DNA of 64,000 bases. Origin: Cololabis saira (Eukaryota; Chordata; Actinopteri; Beloniformes; Belonidae). The stretch covers positions 15,261,017-15,325,016 of the forward strand of contig NC_084587.1 in the NCBI RefSeq assembly GCF_033807715.1, read 5' to 3'. This document shows positions 12,076-31,079 of this stretch, piece after piece. The notes beneath the pieces are model-generated. The model had not been told where the DNA came from, did no database searches, and saw only the letters and a list, made by a program, of their open reading frames with translations. Made by a program: the position numbers and the translations under genes. Every line of letters starts with the position of its first letter. Position 1 is the stretch's first letter.

Positions 12076-12319
12076 TTGCCTTGGATTCGGGGATGGAGGT
12101 CTGGTGGTCTGCTTCTCTTGTTGCTACCACAAACCTGCAGCCTTTTTTGCACTCGCTCCGTGTCTGGGGCTCTCTGCTTATCTCACTAATCATTGGGAAC
12201 TGAGCAGCAGCAGGTGGAGATCAGTGCGTCTGCAGCCTTTTAGAGCTGATGAGTCACCAGAGCTTCATCCTGATGGCTGCGCTTACTCTCCTTCTTCTGG
12301 GAATAATCATTTCCTGTGA

Positions 12320-13480
12320 TCTGGGATTGTTGTGTCATAAACATTACTCTCTGTCTTTATTAATTAATCATGGACTGTGTGTGTTTTTTTTTCTCTCCTT
12401 TTTTTGTGTGTACATGAACATGTGTTTTTACTGTTCAGCCCAAGAGACGGGGAAGTCTCACATATGCTCAAGCTGTAATTGCATTCTCTATAACTTGCAA
12501 GTAAAGTTTGGTTTTATCGCTCATCTCCTCTTTCATTCTTTCCTCTCTACATTTCAGTCTCTTCATGTTGCTTTCTCTTAGTTGCTTCCAGAATGTTTGT
12601 TTGGAAATTTGTTCAGTTCCCCATCACACGCAACCAGGATTGCAGCCAAGACATCTCCCTTTGTGCACTCACACACTTACACGCAGAAGATATCACATTA
12701 AATCCTTCAGTTCCCTCTTTCTGATGTCTTTGCCATGCCACTTTATAGTGTCTGCACAAAGTGTGTGTGAGCTGTGTGGATGTTTGTTGCATGTACCAGC
12801 CCGTTCAGTGAATGTTAACCATCCTCATACACAATTTATATACCTAATATAGAGGATTTATTTTCTTTTTGTATGCGTTTCTGCTGCTTCAAAGGACAGC
12901 ATGGTGATTCCCCCTAAGAACATGAAAAGAAACCCCAAATCCCACCATAATCACTCATTCATATCCACACCTCAGCTTCAACTTAACCACAATCCTTCTT
13001 ACTATACTTTAAGTACTGGTATTTACAGTTTGTGACTGTGCTGTTTGGTGACTTTGTGAATGAATGTGTGCCCCCACAAGTTGAGTAACACGTTCTCACG
13101 CACTGAGCACATATAGGTGTATGTTTGGGTTGTCATGGCGATGCCTCTTGCTCTTTTGTGTCTTGGAAACAGATTTGAGAAAGGTGAGAGCGGCACTCTT
13201 CCGCTGTCTCTTATTCTCTGAATGTACAGTTGCAAAATGAAGCTTACATAGACCATGAATCAATCTTTTTCTTCCCAATATATGATTGTAAAGTTTGTTT
13301 GTTTTTTTTCCAGAGGTTTTTTGGAGATCTTTTTTTTTTAATTACATTTTCTTTACCAACACAAATCTGACTGCTGGGAGAGTTCCACGTGATGATGTTT
13401 TGGCTTTAGAAGCTTCTGAAAATCCAGCTGGCATTAACTGAAGCAATTGGCGGTTCACCTGTGAATCTATTTCAAGGAGC
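12320..13480. other. Intergenic sequence, no gene recognised
   Basis: T/C-rich to AT-rich. Short frames over this stretch have no recognisable similarity. Tc1-like sequence begins at about 13500. Confidence 0.5.
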
Positions 13481-13499
13481 AGCTTCAAACACAGGGACA

Positions 13500-13980
13500 T
13501 GATTTTGTGACATCATGGGAAAATCAAAACAAGTCAACATCAGGAAAGGAATCATAAACATTCACAAGTCTGGCTCCATGTTTGGAAGCTCTCAAATTAA
13601 TTGGTTCAAACGATAATACACAAGTATAAAAATGAGTAGGAGTTTAGGAAGGAGATGGTTCCTGTGTCACAGAGAGAACAAGCTTTGGTGTGAAATGTAC
13701 ACATGAACACCACAACAACTATGAAAGACCTTGTAAAGATGCTGGTTGGAAAACAGGCATGAGCTTAAAGGCACACAGAGAGAGAAAACCACCACTTCTG
13801 AAAAATTTCTGGTCATGTTCTTTGAAGTGAACCACTTGGTCACAAAAATCATCATTATATTTGAAGGACAAAAAAATTGGGAGCTTAAAGGTCTCAGAAC
13901 ACCATCCAACCAACTTGTAAAAATATTGAGGTTGATGCATCATGTTGTGGTGCTGTTTTGCCGCAGATAATTAACCAAAC
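13500..13980 (+). mobile_element. Tc1-like transposon relic, copy 1
   Basis: Nucleotide-level remains of a fish Tc1-like transposase in + orientation, in order: an ATGGGAAAATCAAAAC start with an ATTCACAAGTCTGGCTCC segment (about 13515-13575), an ACCTTGTAAAGATGCTGG segment (about 13728-13745), and GCATCATGTTGTGG followed by GCTGTTTTGCCGCAG (about 13937-13966), the region around the catalytic domain. Large parts between these are missing and stops are frequent. A later matching segment lies at about 16230-16370. Confidence 0.75.
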
Positions 13981-14049
13981 ATTGACGATGGATATCAAAA
14001 AATGCCTTTGAATTGTAGGTTAACAGAATCATTTAAATAAAAACAAAAC

Positions 14050-14590
14050 TAATTGAAGCTGCATGCAGCGATGCACGGGCCCTCGCACCCTTGTGCACGT
14101 TCAGGCGTGCTGCAGTGGAAGCGCTTGTATTACTTGCATATAGATGTCTTCAGGCCTGGACATTTAGCAGATGACACCAGCCACGTATAACCCACCTGCG
14201 TGCACGTTACGGTTCGGGCTGCATTAATGTCCGAAGAAATGGCATATATTGCGCCAAAATTACATGATTAATTCAAAATGTTCAAAATGGCCGACTTCCT
14301 GTTCAGTTTCGGCCATGGCGCCAAGAGACTTTTCTTTAAGTTGCGACATGATACAGGTGTGTACCGATTTTCGTGCATGTGCGTCAAACCGTATGGTGGG
14401 GCTTGAGGCACAAAGTTTTCTAGGGGGCGCTGTTGAGCCATTAGGCCACGCCCATTAATGCAAACCATTAAATTTCAAATTTTTCGCCAGGCCTGGCTTG
14501 CGTGCACAATTTGGTGACTTTTGGGGCACGTTTAGGGGGGCAAAAAGGCCCTCATTCCTTTGCACTGTAAGTGCTCGGGCCCTAATTAAA
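14050..14590. mobile_element. Interspersed repeat ending in GGGCCCTAATT
   Basis: A repeat beginning AATTGAAGCTGCATGCAGCG and ending GTGCTCGGGCCCTAATT. Its ends share an inverted AATT and its inner edges share GGGCCCT. AAACT occurs immediately on both sides (about 14045 and 14588) and may be the target duplication. The interior is GC-rich with words such as TTTGGTGACTTTTGGGGCAC. I recognise it as a common fish repeat but cannot name the family safely. Confidence 0.55.
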
Positions 14591-14639
14591 CTGACTTGGA
14601 CAAATGAATTGGTACCTCTAGAAAAGATAAGAAATAATT

Positions 14640-15420
14640 TGACCACAGTGACATGTTAAACTACAGTTTTACCATTTTTTTTAGCATCAAATGCCTTCAA
14701 TCTTCAGTCAGTCTGACCATTCAGAGGGTGAAATGTCACCACTTTACTGTTTGGTGTCATGATGTTCACCTCACTGAACATGGACCAGAGAACGCCAAAG
14801 AGAGAGTTGTCTGAGGTGATCAGAGAGAAACTTATAAACAAGTTGTAAGATAGCTGTAAGATAATTTCCAAGGATCTTGTTTTTCTATCGCTGTTTTAGC
14901 CAAAGCGAACAGATGAAGAATACTCCACTGTTGAAAGGAAATCATAAAAAAGAAAGACTAGAATTTGTCAAAATGCATATTGACAAGCCACAAAGCTTCT
15001 GGGAGGAAGTCCATTTAACAGATGAGACAAAACTGGAGCTTTTTGGCAAGTCATATCAACTCTATGTTCACAGATGAACAAATAAAGCATAAAAAAATGA
15101 AATAAAATAAACACTGTAGCTTCTGTTCTGGCGCTGCTTTGCTGTGTCTGGTACAGGGTGTCTTAAATCTTTCCAGGAACCATGAACTCTGGAGACTATC
15201 AAAGCATTGATAGAACACAACAATGAACCAAAACATGCACATAAAAACACCCAAGACTGACTGAGAACATAAAATAAGCAACAAAACTATTCTGAAATGT
15301 CCTCCTAGAAGCCCTGATCTAAATCCTATTGTGGAAAGAGCTGAAACATGCAGTCTGGAGAAGAAACCCTTCAAACCCAAGATAGCGTTTTATGAGCATT
15401 TTACTCATGAGGAGAACCAT
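14640..15420 (+). mobile_element. Tc1-like transposon relic, copy 2
   Basis: A + strand Tc1-like transposase relic from a subfamily different from copy 1. The N-terminus begins near ATG 14780 (MDQRTPKRELSEVIREKL). The DDE-domain portion at about 14930-15080 reads TPLLKGNHKKERLEFVKMHI, PQSFWEEV, TDETKLELFGKS; the aspartate of TDETK is the first catalytic Asp of this family. At about 15300-15370 come CCTGATCTAAATCC (the PDLNP motif) and GAGCTGAAACATGCAGTC. The middle is deleted and stops interrupt it. Confidence 0.85.
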
Positions 15421-15654
15421 TTTTTTTGTTGTTTTTATCACTATTTCAAATATGTCTTATATCTGAACTTGTTGTGAACAGGCGTCTGTTTAAAAATGAC
15501 CTGCGGTAAGACAAAATGACATCAAACAGTACACCAGGTTTACGGATGTAAGCAAAGATGCAACAGTGGTGAGCGTGTATGATTTCTCTTCAAAGTTTTT
15601 GTGCAGTAGAAGTGGACAAATTCATAAACTAATCATAATAAGAAACATAAAGAA

Positions 15655-16140
15655 AAGAAGGTTTACTTTATTAATCTTCCACGGGAGAAATTGGTCTCGG
15701 AGTAGAGGCCACAATGCTGCAGTACAGACAGACACAGACGGCACATTAACAACATCAACAGCACCATCAACATTAACGGAGGCATGTGCAACACTTGCAA
15801 CAGCACTGTACAAATCAACAAACTAGCGCAAAATGTTAAAAGACGATGCTAGCATCATCAGTCTTTTTAACTTTACTGTACAAGATCGCATCATCAGTTG
15901 TTAACCAATCCACGTGGGCCGGCTTCTCTCAGCCTCCTATCTATCTCTCTAACCACTCGGGGGAGCTTATTAATACGTTTGATTGATTGTGGAATGAAGG
16001 AGTGCTTGTACCTATTGTACTTACACAAGAGCAACACACTGGAAATGTCTGGAATGATAGCTTCAAGATCTCTACGGAAGTGTGTGGATGAGGGATCAGA
16101 GCCAGGAATGATGGACCGTGATGTGACCGGCTTCACCGAA
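15655..16140 (-). pseudogene. LINE 3'-terminal fragment
   Basis: On the - strand, the frame at 16136-15894 includes CKYNRYKHSFIPQSIKRINK, which matches the TERYRRSFLPxAIxLYN-type C-terminal motif of several fish non-LTR retrotransposons. Downstream (about 15655-15690) is TTTACTTTATTAATC, the inverted form of the usual AT-rich 3' tail. No reverse transcriptase core is present. The clade cannot be fixed. Confidence 0.5.
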
Positions 16141-16224
16141 GCATTTTTTTTCCAAAGAAATCCGGCCAGCGCAGAATTGTGACATTAATCACATAACAGT
16201 GACGTCAAAGACAGATGAGACGCG

Positions 16225-16430
16225 ACCTAAGAGTGACCATTATGGGTTTTGCCTTCTCTAATGGAACAATACCACCACATTTGTCCATGCTTCTGACTCA
16301 TAAAGTGAAAGCTTGGGCATGGATGGGTCCTCCAAATGGACAATGATTTCAAGCGTGCCCTCAAGTTACTGAAGATCTTATCACAGAGCATTTCTCACAT
16401 CTGGAGACACCTATTAATGGCAGGTGTGAA
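16225..16430 (+). mobile_element. Tc1-like transposon relic, C-terminal piece
   Basis: GAAAGCTTGGGCATGGATGG and then GTCCTCCAAATGGACAATGA correspond to the part of a Tc1-like transposase that encodes the second catalytic Asp (FQMDND-type motif). It is probably the continuation of the relic at 13500-13980, separated by later insertions between about 14.0 and 16.2 kb. Confidence 0.65.
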
Positions 16431-16439
16431 CAGACAGGC

Positions 16440-17875
16440 TTAGAGCTGTCCTGTTGTGATTCAATGACTCAGTAACAATGTTAATACTAGGTCCAACCAG
16501 GGCCTTCGTTATTTTTTCTTGTCTCTTTACATTTTCCCTTCTCTTTAGCACATTTTCTTACATTTTTTTCCTCCATCTCGCTGACTTTCAGCAGCATCTC
16601 AAGAGACAAGCACAGAGTCAGTCTTCCCATCATCCTATCATAACCACATGGAGTCAAATGTTAGGATTTCTTTCATTTATGCTTCTTTCCAACTGTGCTC
16701 TTTTCTCATTGTATTTCACTGATACAGTTGGTCAGCTCTCAGCAGGAACTCAATCTCCCATCATCCACTTCACGCTGAGCCAAACCTGTCCTCGCACTGT
16801 TGCGGGATGAAAGCTCTGGTGTAAGAAATGAGATCTGACAGATGTGGAAAAAAGGCATGCAGATATGATGGCCAAGACATATGGATGTAGTGAGAAGTAT
16901 GATGTAGGACATGCAGGGATTGGAGATGGAAGGAGAGGAACAGCGGAGGGTGGTGGTTTGAAGGCAGGCAGGGAGGGACTGTAAGGTGCTTTCCCAATTG
17001 TGGTCTTGAATTCATTGTTTTTAAAACATGTGGTTTGAATTTGTTTTGAGGCAAAAGAAGAACAAGATCACACAGTGGTGTTTTAGACCCAGGTCACGTG
17101 CACACACACACACGTGCACGCACTCCACTTGCTGTATTGTAGTCTCTGAAGTCATGGCCCGCTTCAATTGGGAGATGACCAAAGGCTGCAGAAAATCAAA
17201 ACCAGTGATGTGGAAAAAGTACTTTTTATACATATTCATTTTGCGTGTGTTTTTGTGTACTGAAAAGCTGACAGATGTTTTTGTGTGTTTTACAATTTAA
17301 TAGAATAAGTATAACAATCTGATTAACTTTTTAAACACAAATTCCAGCTTTCCAAATAATGAGGTGATCCGCTGGTTCCTTTAATATGTTTGTCAGGTGA
17401 GACCTGCGGGTAGCTAGAGACATGCTAATTTTGTTAAAGAGTCCCCTCCCAGATCCTTCCGCACCTCTCCTTCCTCAACTGGTTTCAATCAAGAAAGTAA
17501 AGCTCTACTTCAGCTGCTCTCCTCTTTTCCTCAGGCTCTTGTGTTCATCCATGTTTATTTGCTTAACTCTTTTTATATATGTGTCTACACGGGACACATG
17601 ATACATTGGTGAGGGAAATTTAAAATAGCACAATGAACACATGGTCAGGTCTATGTTTAGCTACAGAAAATGTCCAAAAAAATGTGGTCAGCTGACCAAT
17701 TGAATCCTCTGAATGAACTGGTTTGTCTCCATGCAGAATACCCTCCAATGGCACAGGTCAAATTTTGAGAAGACCCGTTTGGAGAGCATGACACATAGAT
17801 TGGCCACCACAGAGTTCAGATCTTAAACCATTTGAGAATTAAAAAAAAACATTTTTTTAGGGATACATAACAGAT
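16440..17875. other. Intergenic sequence, no gene recognised
   Basis: No credible gene. It contains a short ACACAC tract at about 17100 and a purine-rich block at about 16910-16980. Confidence 0.5.
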
Positions 17876-17879
17876 GAAC

Positions 17880-18212
17880 TGTTTCTCCTCTGCATTGAGA
17901 GGGGCCAGATGAGGTGGCGCAGTCATCTGGTGAGGATGCCTCCTGCATACCCTCCATAGTGAGGTCTTCCAGGCATGTCCCACTGGGAGGACTGGGGGAA
18001 GACCCTGGAGGCACTATGTCTCTCGGCCGACCTGGGAACACTTAAGGAGACCCCCAGATGAGATGAGCTGTTGCCCCCATGACCTCACCCTGGATAAGGG
18101 GAAGAATATGGATGGATGGATGGATGGATGGATGGATGGATGGATGGATGGATGGATGGATGGATGGATGGATGGATGGATGGATGGATGGATGGATGGA
18201 TGGATGGATGGA
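17880..18212 (+). mobile_element. Rex3/RTE-type LINE 3' end with GGAT-repeat tail
   Basis: The + strand reads [17 protein letters not shown], then CLSADLGTL, and ends GGATAAGGGGAAGAATATGG running into (GGAT)n at about 18108-18212. This is the C-terminal tail and characteristic tetranucleotide 3' tail of Rex3-like elements. It is 5'-truncated to about 230 bp, with stops. The tail gives MDGW- or IHPS-repeat open frames that are not genes. Confidence 0.85.
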
Positions 18213-18853
18213 GGAAAGCACATGAAAATGAAGCCATGACAATTTGTACATCATCCAGATTATCAGGGCCCTGTCATGATTTGAGGGACCAGGACAATAT
18301 GCTGGTGAGTTATGTCCTACAGGAACCAGATATTTATAGTCTCAAACTGAGAAGATTTCAGTTTTGGAATACCGCTCTTCCTTGACAGCCCTTGACACGT
18401 TGGTGGATTCCCTATGGCTGGCCCTGCACCACCTCTAGGTATTGGCTGTTCCTCCCCTTGTGGCGCTGTTGTAAACGTCCGTACCTGGTCAGCCAAATAG
18501 ATTTTTACGAATTGGTCTTTATTGAGAACTGCACATCTTTATATCTTTTTTTTTTCTTTTTGCCACAATTTATATGTGGATGTACTAGTGCATACAACTT
18601 TCTATTGGCATATTACATATGTTTGAGCAGTCAAGATACTGTATGTATAGTAGTTTATATATAAACCCCCCCCCCCCACACACACACACACCCTTGTTAC
18701 AGTCACTTAAATATACTCCCGGGCATTGCCTACACGCATTACAAACACATTCCACACACAGCACACACAAACACCACGCACTTAAATTAAACCACTGTCT
18801 CTCTGTCTTCTGTTTGTAAATACCTAGATGTGCTATGTTTAAATGTTTCCTTT
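18213..18853. other. Intergenic sequence with short C and CA tracts
   Basis: No gene recognised. A C-run followed by (CA)n lies at about 18667-18692. Confidence 0.5.
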
Positions 18854-19513
18854 TACAGTTTTTTTCAATTGTTTACACGCTATTTTGAAAACTGAGTTCT
18901 TTTTTTCCAAAATATAATCACAATTATCCAAACACAACACTCAATTTGTATAAGTCCTAGATTGTTTGCAAAATGACACACTTCAGTCAAAACATACACA
19001 CTTCAGTCAAAACATATACACATATTTGTGAAAATGTTATTCGTTTTCATTTAACCAACACAGTCCTCAATGATCAGACATTATTGCAGCCAGTTTCACA
19101 CTGCTGTGATAAATAAAAAACACATTTGTAAAAAAAAACTAATTTTAAGAAATAGCATGTGCTAGATTTGCCAGACATTGTTATGTAAGGGATAATTTAG
19201 ATGTCAAAAAAAATAGTGACAAACCCACAACATTCTTCATGATTAGTTTGAGATATAGGGAAAATGTACACAAATAGGCCTACTATAAACTTACCAAGCA
19301 CTGCACAACACTGATGCTGCAGACTGAATATTTCAAGTATTTATTCCAATGCTATGCTACAGTATTTCTTACCATAATCAGTTAAAGTAATCAACCAACA
19401 ATGAAATCAATGAAACAAATACAATCCGTAAACAAATAAAAATTACTGCAGGAAGTACATACACTTTGACTCTGAAAAAAAAAACTACTGCAAAAGCAAA
19501 AAGAATACTGTAA

Positions 19514-19771
19514 CTATTCATCATCTCTCCGTCTGGCTGGATGAGGCCATAAGATTTCATCCACATCACAGGCTATGTCTTCATTGGCAAGGCACCGTTG
19601 GAAGAATCGCATCGTGTGACGAATCCACCCCTGCACAGAAGCTGCTTCGATATCATCACAGGCCTGCTCCATGGCCTGAATGAGGGGCAAACGGTCATAG
19701 GGCCGCAGGTCGTACACCTTCCACCGCCATGCTGAAAAAAACTCTTCTATTGGATTCAGGAAGTATAGCAA
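19514..19771 (-). pseudogene. Transposase C-terminal part (IS630/DDE_3-like)
   Basis: A frame of about 85 residues. FLNPIEEFFSAWRWK is the conserved segment after the second catalytic residue in IS630/Tc1 DDE transposases (PFLNPIExxFSxxK), where the Glu follows the NPI motif. CLANEDIACDVDEILWPHPA and a terminal RRRDDE follow. The upstream part encoding the first two catalytic residues was lost in the internal deletion, so this cannot be a working enzyme. Confidence 0.85.
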
Positions 19772-19801
19772 GATTCAGTTTCAATGTACAGTGTGGTTAG
19801 C

Positions 19802-20164
19802 TTACCTGTTTTCTCGACGAAATGTCCGAATTACTGACGCAACAGTATTTTTGCTGAGATTAGGTTGAACTCTTTGTCCAGCTTCCATCAGTGTCAGTCC
19901 ATGGTTGATGACATGGTCAATAAGTGTTGCACGGATTTCTTGAGTCAAATTTGGTCCTCGTCTTCTTTGTTCAGGTTCTATCAACTCTTCAAGTCCTTCT
20001 TCTCCTCTTCCTCTACCTGGGCCTCCTCCTCTACCTCCTTCTTCTCTTCTTCCTCTACCTGGGCCTCTTCCTCTACCTCCTTCATCTCCTCTTTGAGCTC
20101 CCCCTCTCATTCTCACTCTTCTTCTTCTTCTTCTTATAGCTCCTTCCATTTTTGTTGAAGACAA
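19802..20164 (-). pseudogene. Transposase N-terminal part (RG-rich segment plus HTH)
   Basis: A frame of about 120 residues, start codon at 20164 (MSSTKMEGAIRRRRRRVRMR). Residues about 10-60 are low-complexity Arg/Gly/Glu repeats (GRGRREEGG, GRGPGRGRGEE). Residues about 68-120 are a helix-turn-helix of the kind that reads TEIRATLIDHVINHGLTLME, QRVQPNLSKNTVASVIRTFR. The final codons overlap a GTAAGC splice donor, so this was exon 1 of a spliced transposase gene. It lacks the catalytic domain. Confidence 0.85.
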
Positions 20165-20516
20165 CTCACCTGCTGCCTTTTATAGCACACCTGAGTGCTG
20201 CGTTTTCAAATAAGCAGATGTGTGCTTCCACACCTGGTGGATGTGATTATCCAATTTGTTCATGAGTGTGGTCATTGGCAATCCAGGGCTTTGTAATGAC
20301 AAGAAAGTAACCTCACAATCCTTATCTGTGTCTAAGGTGTGAAAATGTGTGTAGAGTTTTACAAATCACTGTGTGTAATGTTTTGCAAAAAGGGTGAAGC
20401 AGACATTGTGTGCAATGTTGTGCATATCTGTGGAGATGTTTTGCTCCTTGGAGTAGAATTTCGCAAATTGTGTGGAAATTTTTATTTTAGTGTGTAAACA
20501 ATCGTAAAAAACTGTA

Positions 20517-21935
20517 TTCCAACACAACATATTACAGACTCATTCACATCCACTACAACACATCACACAGATAGCTAACTGCACCCATCACTGTCTTGTC
20601 TTTTCTTCCCTGCTCTTTCATGTCCCATCTATTGATGATCGTAGTCCTCTTTGGCAGATTTTCTTTTTTCCTAGGGGTCAATAAAATATGGTTGACTGCC
20701 AAGAGGGCTGGGGAAAGTAATGCACTCACAAGCACTCATGTACATACACTCACCAAAATATACAAAAAGAAAAATCTCTGTTGTAAAATTAAAATGCATA
20801 TACATGTGGCTTTTAGGTTATGCCAAACTTGGTATCAACCATTAATATATATGCAAACAAAGGGGAGGAAAAAGAAAATGGAAAAAGGAATGCCACTGCA
20901 CACGGAGCCTGAATGAGAGAAGATACATTTAGAGGATGTTGGACTTATGGATATTATATTTGGCCTATGAAACCCAATATCTGCAAAAACCACACAATTG
21001 TGTTCCAATGTTTGCACATTTTGCAATCATTAATTCCTAAAAAAAATCTATTGTTGTTATAGAACACAAGAGCTCAGTAAAACCCACATATGTTTAAATA
21101 CTTTAGTCATACAAATATATATAAGGACCCAAGTTAATTATTTCATTTCAACCAAAGCCCAACTAATCACCCACAAATTAATGAAGTGCTATCAACCCTG
21201 CTTCTTCACTTAAAGAAGGAGGAAAATTAACAAAATATGTGGTAACATTCAAACCTCATGGTCTACAGATTTAATCAATTATAGAAAACAGCAGGTTTCA
21301 CCAGCTGTTCTTTGCAACTGACCTTGGGGTTCTGGTTTAAACTCCCATCAAAACACTCCACAGAAAACTAACACCTAGGAAAAGGACTATGTGAGTAAAA
21401 TGATTTGATAAATCATTATGAGAGATTTGTGGCCTCCTGTGGTGATTGACTCATGTTTAACTTATGTATAATATTGACTCCGGTAAATGATTCAGGTAAG
21501 TCCAGGTTAACATCTAGCGCGCCAAGGGGTTATCCAGGGTATATCCAGGGTTTGTCTAGACTAGGCGTTGTGTCCAACACTTGGCTTGGCTTCCGGAGAT
21601 TTTGAAATCCATCATTCTGCAGTACAATGATTCACAGGTGGAAACCATTCGAGACAATTACCAATATTCCACGCAACAGGCATCCCATCAAGTTCAACTT
21701 AAGACCGTATAAATTGTTTTAAAAAGAAAAGAAAATCCAAAGCTTGCTGATTTGTATTATTACACAGAATACTATAAACATGTATAATGCAGCATATTAA
21801 CAGAAACACAAGTACAGAGGTGCAGTGATGCCGATTGGGGGTGTTTATTATCCATATGACCTGGTGAACTACATTTGAGTAAACCATGAATTCCTCTGAA
21901 TACCAAACTCCCGAGGTGTCAAACATGAGGCCATT
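20517..21935. other. Intergenic sequence, no gene recognised
   Basis: AT-rich with no recognisable gene or repeat boundaries. Confidence 0.5.
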
Positions 21936-22644
21936 TGTACTAAAGTTTAACTAAAATTATGTTATGCAACAGTACAGTGGTCCATAAACACATATTCAAT
22001 TCTACAACAGAATGGCTGAAAAAAGGAAAGGAGCAAGGTTTTGCAGTGATCCAGTCAAAGTCCAAACCTCAATCTGATTGAAATGTTGTTGGAGTACCTC
22101 AAAAGTATCGGCTTAAAAAAATACATAACCCCTGAATGAAGTGAAGCAATACTGTAAATAAGAGTCAGCCAAGATTCCTGCACCTGATTATCTCATGGAG
22201 AAAAGGGGACTGTAATTTCCGCACTATAAGGCACACTTAAAATCCTTAATTTTTTTCTCAAAAATTGGCAGTGCACCCCTGTAATCAGGTACGCCTTACA
22301 GTATGTATGAATTTTGTCCTGCTTACTGACCTCGAACCAATGTTATGTGGTACACTACGCTCAAGAATCTGTATAAATGTTTTAGTGCGACTTTGATAAG
22401 CGATGAAGCTGCTCCACTTGATTGATTGTTTTACCATTCCCAGCTGAAACAAGGACGTTGTATTAAAGTCGGTCCTTGGATGAATTCAGGTTGCAATGTC
22501 AAACAACGTTAGATAACTAATTATGTAGCACTGGCAAGCAACCATCATCCAACATCTAGTCAGTGTTACCTTACTATAATTATACGTCAAGCCAACATTA
22601 GGTTTTTAGCGTAAACCCAGTTTTCAAATCTATATCATAGTCCA

Positions 22645-22815
22645 TTCTTCCATCCAACTATCTATCCATCCATCCATCCATCCATCCAACTATCTATCCA
22701 TCCATCCATCCTTCCATCCAACTATCCATCCATCCATCCATCCATCCATCCATCCATCCATCCATCCATCCATCCATCCATCCATCCATCCATCCATCCA
22801 TCCATCCATCCATAT
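22645..22815. repeat. CATC tetranucleotide tract
   Basis: (CATC)n over about 170 bp with a few AACTATCT interruptions. It is the inverted form of the GGAT tail of a Rex3 element; it leads directly into ATATTCTTCCGCTTATC, the inverted Rex3 3' end. Confidence 0.95.
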
Positions 22816-23085
22816 TCTTCCGCTTATCTGTCGTGGAGGGCAGCAGTCTTACATGAGATGCTCAGAGTTCCCTCATCCCAGACACTTGGGTTGGGGCTCG
22901 AAGGCGAGCACCTGGTGGTCGTGTCTTTGCCCATGGGACCTGGCTGGGCTCAGCCCGAAATGGCGACATGGGGCCGCCTTCAAGAGCCTCCATGAGAGGC
23001 TGGTACAATCTGGTCTGGGTAGCAGGGTGCCTCAACGACCCGATCCCTGGACCAAAACCCTAGCAATAGGCACATGGAATGTCAT
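22816..23085. mobile_element. Rex3 fragment, inverted composite of 3' and 5' parts
   Basis: From 22816 to about 22885 the sequence is the - strand version of the Rex3 3' terminus. From about 22885 to 23085 it reads as + strand Rex3 sequence from just before the endonuclease domain ([17 protein letters not shown], and [11 protein letters not shown]). The two parts therefore point in opposite directions, as in 5'-inverted LINE insertions. No functional domain remains. Confidence 0.65.
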
Positions 23086-23580
23086 AATCCGATAAAAATC
23101 AAATGTTGGAATACAATGTTGTTCCAACCTCACCCTAACCTATCGCTGGCAACGATGAACCGATCAGAGAACAAGATGTATTACAACGCTTACCTACGCC
23201 ACTTTTTATTTGTGGATTCGTGGAAGACGAATTATTTTAAATATGAGTGTATTTTTCTGTATTTGTTTCAACTAAACGCTATTCTGAGTTATTGTGAATC
23301 AATTTCGACTTGATGTTTTGTTTCGCTTTATATATGTTTTACCATGTGCCTTATAACCCGGTGCGCCTTATGTATGAAAATAGGCCCGTTCTTTGATATT
23401 GCGCCTTATAATGTGGTGTGTTTAATGGTCCGCAAAATACGGTACCTTGAATTATTGCTGCTCAAGGTGATGCAACAAGTTTTTGAATCATGTAGTCTAA
23501 CCTAGTTTTTCACTCAGTACTATTCCCTTTTTGGCTTTTTTTGTGAAATAAACAGCTGTATAGTATAAAATCTCATTTGT

Positions 23581-31079
<7,499 letters not shown>

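Larger units (their letters stand above)
18856..20514 (-). mobile_element. IS630/Tc1-like transposon, internally deleted
   Basis: A 1659-bp element flanked by TA on both sides, with inverted ends CAGTTTTTTTCAATTGTTTA and CAGTTTTTTACGATTGTTTA. On the - strand it carries the two ends of a transposase gene: an N-terminal part (20164-19802) with an Arg/Gly/Glu-rich stretch and then a helix-turn-helix segment LTQEIRATLIDHVINHGLTL; and a C-terminal part (about 19760-19514) with FLNPIEEFFSAWRWKVYDLR and CDVDEILWP, the region around the last catalytic residue of IS630-like DDE transposases. The first part ends at AGGTAAGC, a splice donor. The catalytic centre between the two is missing. Confidence 0.9.
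22209..23445. mobile_element. MITE with CCGTATTTTGCGG-type ends, carrying Rex3 sequence
   Basis: The left end reads ACTGTAATTTCCGCACTATA and the inverted right end GTACCGTATTTTGCGG. Subterminal AAGGCRCAC and GCGCCTTATA words are repeated near both sides, as in a widespread vertebrate MITE family with CGTA/CCGCACTATAAGG ends. The interior holds a CATC tandem tract and a Rex3 fragment (about 22640-23085). The target-site duplication is unclear. Confidence 0.65.
21940..23580 (+). mobile_element. Tc1-like transposon relic split by a nested MITE
   Basis: The left part (21940-22208) matches the C-terminal end of a fish Tc1-like transposase (CAGTCAAAGTCCAAACCTCA, then GATTGAAATGTTGTTGG, then GTGAAGCAATACTGTAAA). 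The right part (about 23446-23580) continues with TTATTGCTGCTCAAGGTG and a tail. The two halves are joined if the element at about 22209-23445 is removed. The 5' part is missing or too decayed to recognise. Confidence 0.75.

Noticed and set aside
18014..18385. Met-Asp-Gly-Trp and Ile-His-Pro-Ser repeat proteins
   Set aside because: Translations of the GGAT tail of a Rex3 element.
19865..20158. Ser-rich + strand frame
   Set aside because: Antisense shadow of the Arg/Gly/Glu-rich transposase segment.
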